Both the position numbers and the translations under genes were made by a program. Shown here piece after piece: positions 59,643 through 64,000 of a stretch of DNA of 64,000 nucleotides (position 1 is the first letter of the stretch; every line of letters begins with the position of its first letter). The DNA is from JAFALK01 sp042701975 (GTDB lineage: Bacteria > Pseudomonadota > Gammaproteobacteria > Burkholderiales > Burkholderiaceae_C), in assembly GCA_042701975.1 (NCBI GenBank), contig CP170561.1, positions 3,968,001 through 4,032,000 of the forward strand. The letters run 5' to 3'. The notes under the pieces were generated by a model that saw only the letters and a list, made by a program, of their open reading frames with translations, did not search any database and had not been told where the DNA came from.

Positions 59643-62435
59643 ATGACCGAACTCGCCAAGTCCTTCGAACCCGCCGCCCTCGAAGCCCATTGGGGCCCGC
59701 TGTGGGAAGAAAAGGGCCTGTACAAGCCCCAGCTCGACGCCAGCAAGGCCTCCTTCAGCATCCAGCTGCCGCCGCCCAACGTCACCGGCACGCTGCACAT
59801 GGGCCACGCCTTCAATCAGACCATCATGGACTCGTTGACGCGTTATCACCGCATGCGCGGCCACAACACGCTGTGGGTGCCGGGCACGGACCACGCCGGC
59901 ATCGCCACGCAGATCGTGGTGGAGCGCCAGCTGCAGGACCAAGGCCAGAATCGCCACGACCTCGGCCGCAAGAACTTCGTCGCCCGCGTCTGGGAGTGGA
60001 AGGAGCACAGCGGCAACACCATCACCGGCCAGATGCGCCGCATGGGCGACTCGGTCTCCTGGGAGCACGAGTACTTCACCATGGACGACAAGCTCTCCAA
60101 GGTGGTGACAGAGACCTTCTGCCGCCTCTTCGAGGAAGGCCTGATCTACCGCGGCAAGCGCCTGGTGAGCTGGGACCCGATCCTCAAGTCCGCCGTGTCG
60201 GACCTGGAAGTGGAGAGCGAGGAGGAAGACGGCTCGCTGTGGCACATCCGCTATCCGATCGACGGCTCGGACGAGTCGCTGGTCGTGGCCACTACGCGCC
60301 CGGAAACCATGCTCGGCGACACGGCCGTGATGGTCCATCCGGAGGACGAGCGCTACGTCCACCTGATCGGCAAGCAGGTGCGCCTGCCCATCACCGGCCG
60401 CCTGGTGCCCGTGATTGCCGACGCCTACGTGGACAAGGAGTTCGGCACGGGCGTCGTCAAGGTCACGCCGGCGCATGACACCAACGACTACCAGGTCGGC
60501 CTGCGCCACAACCTGCCGATGCTGACCATCTTCACGCTGGACGCCACCGTGAACGACGAAGCGCCCGAGGCCTACCGCGGCCTGGACCGCTTCGTGGCCC
60601 GCAAGAAGATCGTGGCCGAGCTGGAAGCGCAAGGTCTGCTGGTCGAGACCAAGAAGCACAAGCTGATGGTGCCGCGCTGCGCCCGCACCGGTCAGATCAT
60701 CGAGCCGATGCTGACGGACCAGTGGTTCGTCGCCATGAGCAAGCCGGGCAAGGACGGCAAGAGCATCGCCGATCAGGCCGTGGAGGCCGTGTCCTCCGGC
60801 GAGGTGAAGTTCTACCCCGAGCAATGGGTGAACACCTACAACCACTGGATGGGCAACATCCAGGACTGGTGCATCTCGCGCCAGCTCTGGTGGGGCCACC
60901 AGATCCCGGCCTGGTATGACGAAGACGGCAAGGTCTACGTCGCCCGCAGCGAGGCTGATGCCCAGGCGCAGGCCCCCGGCAAGACGCTGACCCGCGACGA
61001 GGACGTGCTGGACACCTGGTACTCCTCGGCGCTGGTGCCCTTCTCCACGCTCGGCTGGCCCGAGAAAACGCTGGAGCAGGACCTGTTCCTGCCCTCCTCC
61101 GTCCTCGTGACCGGCTACGACATCATCTTCTTCTGGGTCGCCCGGATGATCATGATGAGCAAGCACTTCACGGGCAAGGTGCCCTTCCGCCACGTCTACA
61201 TCCACGGCCTGGTGCGCGATGCGCAAGGCCAGAAGATGAGCAAGAGCGAAGGCAATGTGCTGGACCCGGTGGACCTGATCCAGGGCGTGGACCTGGACAC
61301 GCTGGTGAAGAAGTCCACCGTCGGCCTGCGCCGCCCCGAGACGGCGCCCAAGGTGGCCGCCCGCGTGAAGAAGGAATTCCCCGAAGGCATGCCGGCCTAC
61401 GGTGCCGATGCGTTGCGCTTCACGATGGCCAGCTACGCCACGCTGGGCCGCAACATCAACTTCGACACCAAACGCTGCGAGGGCTATCGCAACTTCTGCA
61501 ACAAGCTGTGGAACGCCACGCGCTTCGTGCTGATGAACACCGAAGGCCAGGATTGCGGCCTCGCGCATGAGAAAGGCCAGTGCCCGCCCGGCTACATGAG
61601 CTTCAGCCCCGCCGACCGCTGGATCACGAGCGAGCTGCAGAAGGTGGAGCAGGCCGTCGCCCAGGGCTTTGCGGACTACCGCCTCGACGTGGTCGCCAAC
61701 ACGATCTACAGCTTCGTCTGGGACGAGTACTGCGACTGGTACCTGGAGATCGCCAAGGTGCAGATCCAGACCGGTGATGAAGCCGCCCAGCGCGCCACCC
61801 GCCGCACCCTGATCCGCGTGCTGGAAACCACGCTGCGCCTGCTGCACCCGATCGCGCCCTTCATCACCGAAGAGCTCTGGCAGACCGTCGCTCCGATCGC
61901 TGGCCGCAAGGACACCGACTACCTGGTCACCGCAACCTACCCCGTGGCCGCGCCTGAGCGCATCGACGAAGCGTCCATCGCCTGGATGGGTCAGCTGAAG
62001 GAAGTCGTCGGCACGTGCCGCAGCCTGCGCGCCGAGATGAACCTCTCGCCGAGCGACCGCGTGCCGCTGATGGTGGGTGGTGACACGAGCTTCATCTCCG
62101 AAGCCGCTGCCGTGCTCAAGGTCCTGGCCAAGCTGGCCGACGTGCAGATCCTGGATGCCGCCGCCTTCACAGAAGCCAGCAAGCATTCGCCGGTGCTGGT
62201 ACACGGCGCGGCGCAGCTGGCACTCAAGGTCGAGATCGACGTCGAAGCCGAGCGCGCACGCCTGGGCAAGGAGATCGCCCGCCTGGAAGGCGAGATCACC
62301 AAGGCCGAGGCCAAGCTGGGCAACGAGAGCTTCGTGGCCCGCGCGCCGGAGGCCGTGGTCGCCCAGGAGCGTCAGCGTGTGGCGGACTTTGGCGCCACCG
62401 CGGCCCGTCTGCGCGAGCAGCTGGCTCGCCTCTGA
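59643..62435 (+). CDS. valS: Valyl-tRNA synthetase
   Basis: 930 residues. Class I HIGH motif in PNVTGTLHMGHAF and KMSKS in GQKMSKSEGNVLDP, editing domain between them, anticodon-binding domain and C-terminal coiled coil (about 865-930). It charges tRNA-Val. Its TGA overlaps the gmhB start (TGATG). Confidence 0.98.
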   Translation: MTELAKSFEPAALEAHWGPLWEEKGLYKPQLDASKASFSIQLPPPNVTGTLHMGHAFNQTIMDSLTRYHRMRGHNTLWVPGTDHAGIATQIVVERQLQDQGQNRHDLGRKNFVARVWEWKEHSGNTITGQMRRMGDSVSWEHEYFTMDDKLSKVVTETFCRLFEEGLIYRGKRLVSWDPILKSAVSDLEVESEEEDGSLWHIRYPIDGSDESLVVATTRPETMLGDTAVMVHPEDERYVHLIGKQVRLPITGRLVPVIADAYVDKEFGTGVVKVTPAHDTNDYQVGLRHNLPMLTIFTLDATVNDEAPEAYRGLDRFVARKKIVAELEAQGLLVETKKHKLMVPRCARTGQIIEPMLTDQWFVAMSKPGKDGKSIADQAVEAVSSGEVKFYPEQWVNTYNHWMGNIQDWCISRQLWWGHQIPAWYDEDGKVYVARSEADAQAQAPGKTLTRDEDVLDTWYSSALVPFSTLGWPEKTLEQDLFLPSSVLVTGYDIIFFWVARMIMMSKHFTGKVPFRHVYIHGLVRDAQGQKMSKSEGNVLDPVDLIQGVDLDTLVKKSTVGLRRPETAPKVAARVKKEFPEGMPAYGADALRFTMASYATLGRNINFDTKRCEGYRNFCNKLWNATRFVLMNTEGQDCGLAHEKGQCPPGYMSFSPADRWITSELQKVEQAVAQGFADYRLDVVANTIYSFVWDEYCDWYLEIAKVQIQTGDEAAQRATRRTLIRVLETTLRLLHPIAPFITEELWQTVAPIAGRKDTDYLVTATYPVAAPERIDEASIAWMGQLKEVVGTCRSLRAEMNLSPSDRVPLMVGGDTSFISEAAAVLKVLAKLADVQILDAAAFTEASKHSPVLVHGAAQLALKVEIDVEAERARLGKEIARLEGEITKAEAKLGNESFVARAPEAVVAQERQRVADFGATAARLREQLARL

Positions 62436-63016
62436 TGAGCGACAGTGTCGGCCGCTCGCCCGCGGCCTTCATCGACCGCGATGGCGTGATCAACGTCGAG
62501 CATGGCTACGTCCATCGGGCCGAGGATTTCGAGCTGATCGACGGCGTGCCGGAAGGCCTGGCGCTGCTCGCCGCAGCCGGGTACAGGCTCGTTGTCGTGA
62601 CGAATCAGTCCGGCATCGCGCGCGGCCGCTACACCGTGGCCGACATGGATCGGCTGCACGCTCACATGCGAGCCGTGCTGGCCGGGCACGGCGTGGAGCT
62701 GGCGGGCATCTACCACTGCCCTCACCTGCCAAGCAGCGCGGGAGGCTCGGTGGCCGAGTACGCCATCGAGTGCGATTGCCGCAAGCCCGCGCCTGGGATG
62801 TTGCTGCAGGCGGCGCGCGAATTGGATCTGGACCTGGATCGCAGCGTGATCGTCGGCGACAAGTCGAGCGATCTGCTGGCCGGTCAGGCGGCAGGCCTGC
62901 CGTACAAGGTGCTGGTGCGTTCAGGCCATGAATTCGACGCCACCGCCGAGGCTGTGGCGGATGCCGTTGCGGATGACCTGCGCGCGGCAGCGCAACTCAT
63001 CCGTCAGCGCGGCTGA
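62435..63016 (+). CDS. gmhB: D-glycero-beta-D-manno-heptose 1,7-bisphosphate 7-phosphatase
   Basis: 193 residues. HAD motifs D14-x-D16 (FIDRDGVIN), VVVTNQSG and VGDKSSDLLAG; the GmhB zinc loop HCPH...CDCRKP is present. It makes the heptose precursor of LPS. Coupled to valS by one base; in relatives it is usually followed by an acyltransferase, but here a convergent dehydrogenase follows. Confidence 0.92.
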   Translation: MSDSVGRSPAAFIDRDGVINVEHGYVHRAEDFELIDGVPEGLALLAAAGYRLVVVTNQSGIARGRYTVADMDRLHAHMRAVLAGHGVELAGIYHCPHLPSSAGGSVAEYAIECDCRKPAPGMLLQAARELDLDLDRSVIVGDKSSDLLAGQAAGLPYKVLVRSGHEFDATAEAVADAVADDLRAAAQLIRQRG

Positions 63017-63020
63017 TCGA

Positions 63021-63995
63021 TCAACGCCAACGGCGGTCCGAAGGCTCCGGCAGTTCAGCCGGCGATGTCATGCGGAATTCGCCCTGCGGCTCCGGCGCCA
63101 GGGCCAGCAACTCATCGATGCGCCGGGCCACGCCCCAAGCGGCGCGGGTGCGCGATTCGCGCGTCGTGCCTGCCAGGCGCGGCGTCACCTGCAGGCCTTG
63201 GGCCCCATACAGAGGCCGACCGGGCTCCATCAAACCCGGCTCCACGGTGTCGAACCACGCAGCAAGGATGCGCCCACTGTTCAGCGCATCGGCCAGGGCC
63301 AGTTCGTCGAACAGGGCCGAGTGCGCCATGTTGACCAGCACCTGCGCGCTCTTGGCAAAGGACAGCACCCGCTCGCCGATCAGGCCGCGGTAGCGCGGGA
63401 AGTACGCCAGCTGCACGCTCAGGGCGTCGCTTTGCTCCATCAGCTCGCGCAGCGGCAGTGGCTCGATGCCCCATTGGGCCCAGAGCGGATCGTTGTGATG
63501 CATGCTGGGGTCGTAGCCGACCACGCGGGTTCCGAAGGCGGGCAACAGCTGGGCCAGCATGCGAGCCGAAGCGGAAAGGCCGATCAGCCCGACCGTTGCG
63601 CAACCGAGCTCGCGGCCCACCAGCATGCCGTCGCTGGACTGCACCGGCACGCGGCGCAGCATGGCCAGCAAGGCACCGATGGCGAACTCAGCCTCTGCCG
63701 CCGCCGTGGCCGTCAGGCTGCGGACCACTTCGACGCGCGCGGCACGGCAGGCGTCCTGGTCGATGTTCTCGGCGCCACCGCTCATACGGCCAACGACACG
63801 CAGCCGGGGCGCAGCGCGCAGCAGGTTCGTGTCCACCGCCACAGAGGGCGGCACGATCAGCGCCTGCACGCCATGCAGCGCCTCGCGCAAGGCCCCAGGC
63901 TCGGCGGCCAGCTCGGGCGCGAACTGCACCGGGTGGCGCTCGGACAGCCATTGCATGACATCCGCCTCGAGTGGCTCAACAATGAGCAAGCTCAT
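63021..63995 (-). CDS. D-2-hydroxyacid dehydrogenase-like protein with altered active site
   Basis: 324 residues, complete. Rossmann-type two-domain fold as in PGDH: VGLIGLSASARMLAQLL in place of GxGxxG, DPSMHHNDPL, VNMAHSALFDELALADAL and WFDTVEPGLMEP. The normally conserved Arg (NxxRG) is His and the catalytic His of TPHxAG is Arg (TPRLAGTT), so the usual catalytic pair is lost. It may be a binding or regulatory relative, or have different chemistry. Confidence 0.8.
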   Translation of the reverse strand: MSLLIVEPLEADVMQWLSERHPVQFAPELAAEPGALREALHGVQALIVPPSVAVDTNLLRAAPRLRVVGRMSGGAENIDQDACRAARVEVVRSLTATAAAEAEFAIGALLAMLRRVPVQSSDGMLVGRELGCATVGLIGLSASARMLAQLLPAFGTRVVGYDPSMHHNDPLWAQWGIEPLPLRELMEQSDALSVQLAYFPRYRGLIGERVLSFAKSAQVLVNMAHSALFDELALADALNSGRILAAWFDTVEPGLMEPGRPLYGAQGLQVTPRLAGTTRESRTRAAWGVARRIDELLALAPEPQGEFRMTSPAELPEPSDRRWR

Positions 63996-64000
63996 CTCGC

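Overview
The window is 64 kb of GC-rich chromosome from a betaproteobacterium of the order Burkholderiales. The housekeeping gene order (carA-carB-greA, rlmE, ftsH, folP-glmM, pstSCAB-phoU-phoB-phoR, surE-pcm-nlpD-rpoS-rlmD, trxA/rho/rpmE) and protein sequences fit the Comamonadaceae/Sphaerotilaceae group, perhaps a Roseateles-like genus; genus level is a guess. Coding density is very high and no gap between genes exceeds 300 bases. No rRNA, CRISPR array, insertion sequence or phage was seen. One tRNA gene (Pro, UGG) is present.

Layout. 1-6660 is accessory: the tail of an unknown gene, then two tandem large proteins sharing a DUF4157 (eCIS core) N-terminal module but with unrelated C-terminal ends (one ending in an HNH-like nuclease), then a small cytosolic protein that is a candidate immunity protein. 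The genes are coupled by ATGA overlaps and the block stops next to the 3' end of tRNA-Pro. 6886-12728 is the AddAB-type helicase-nuclease pair. 12750-16731 holds trxA, rho, rpmE and a GT39-like membrane protein. 16842-17494 is a small membrane-protein/XRE-regulator pair behind a palindromic operator. 17507-24226 is the complete phosphate regulon operon on the minus strand with an 11-bp-phased Pho box. 24331-36020 is core metabolism and translation (glmM, folP, ftsH, rlmE, yhbY, greA, carB, carA), interrupted between ftsH and folP by a GNAT/DUF1778 toxin-antitoxin pair. 36241-38226 has a GlcG/HbpS-like protein and a secreted GH5 glycosidase. 38346-43332 is the surE-pcm-nlpD-rpoS-rlmD cluster. 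43541-46210 contains an orphan NarL-type regulator, a short flagellar-rod-like protein, a PAS-GGDEF protein and a secreted NTF2-like protein. 46221-53639 has sbcB, a class A PBP, an outer membrane protein, a chimeric mini-ORF, a KAS III and GMP reductase. 53670-64000 has a secreted PLD, a His-rich two-component operon, an aminotransferase, a histidine-kinase-like protein without its histidine, valS, gmhB and a degenerate hydroxyacid dehydrogenase.

The most unusual material is the DUF4157 toxin-like tandem, the histidine-less kinase paralogue, the PAS-GGDEF protein with a lost active site but kept I-site, the signal-peptide/chemoreceptor-tail chimera, and the toxin-antitoxin pair that now sits directly upstream of folP-glmM. 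Three genes (229-3161, 44715-45642, 52663-53639) each carry a single-base frameshift that one base restores perfectly; this may reflect indel errors in the assembly rather than decay.
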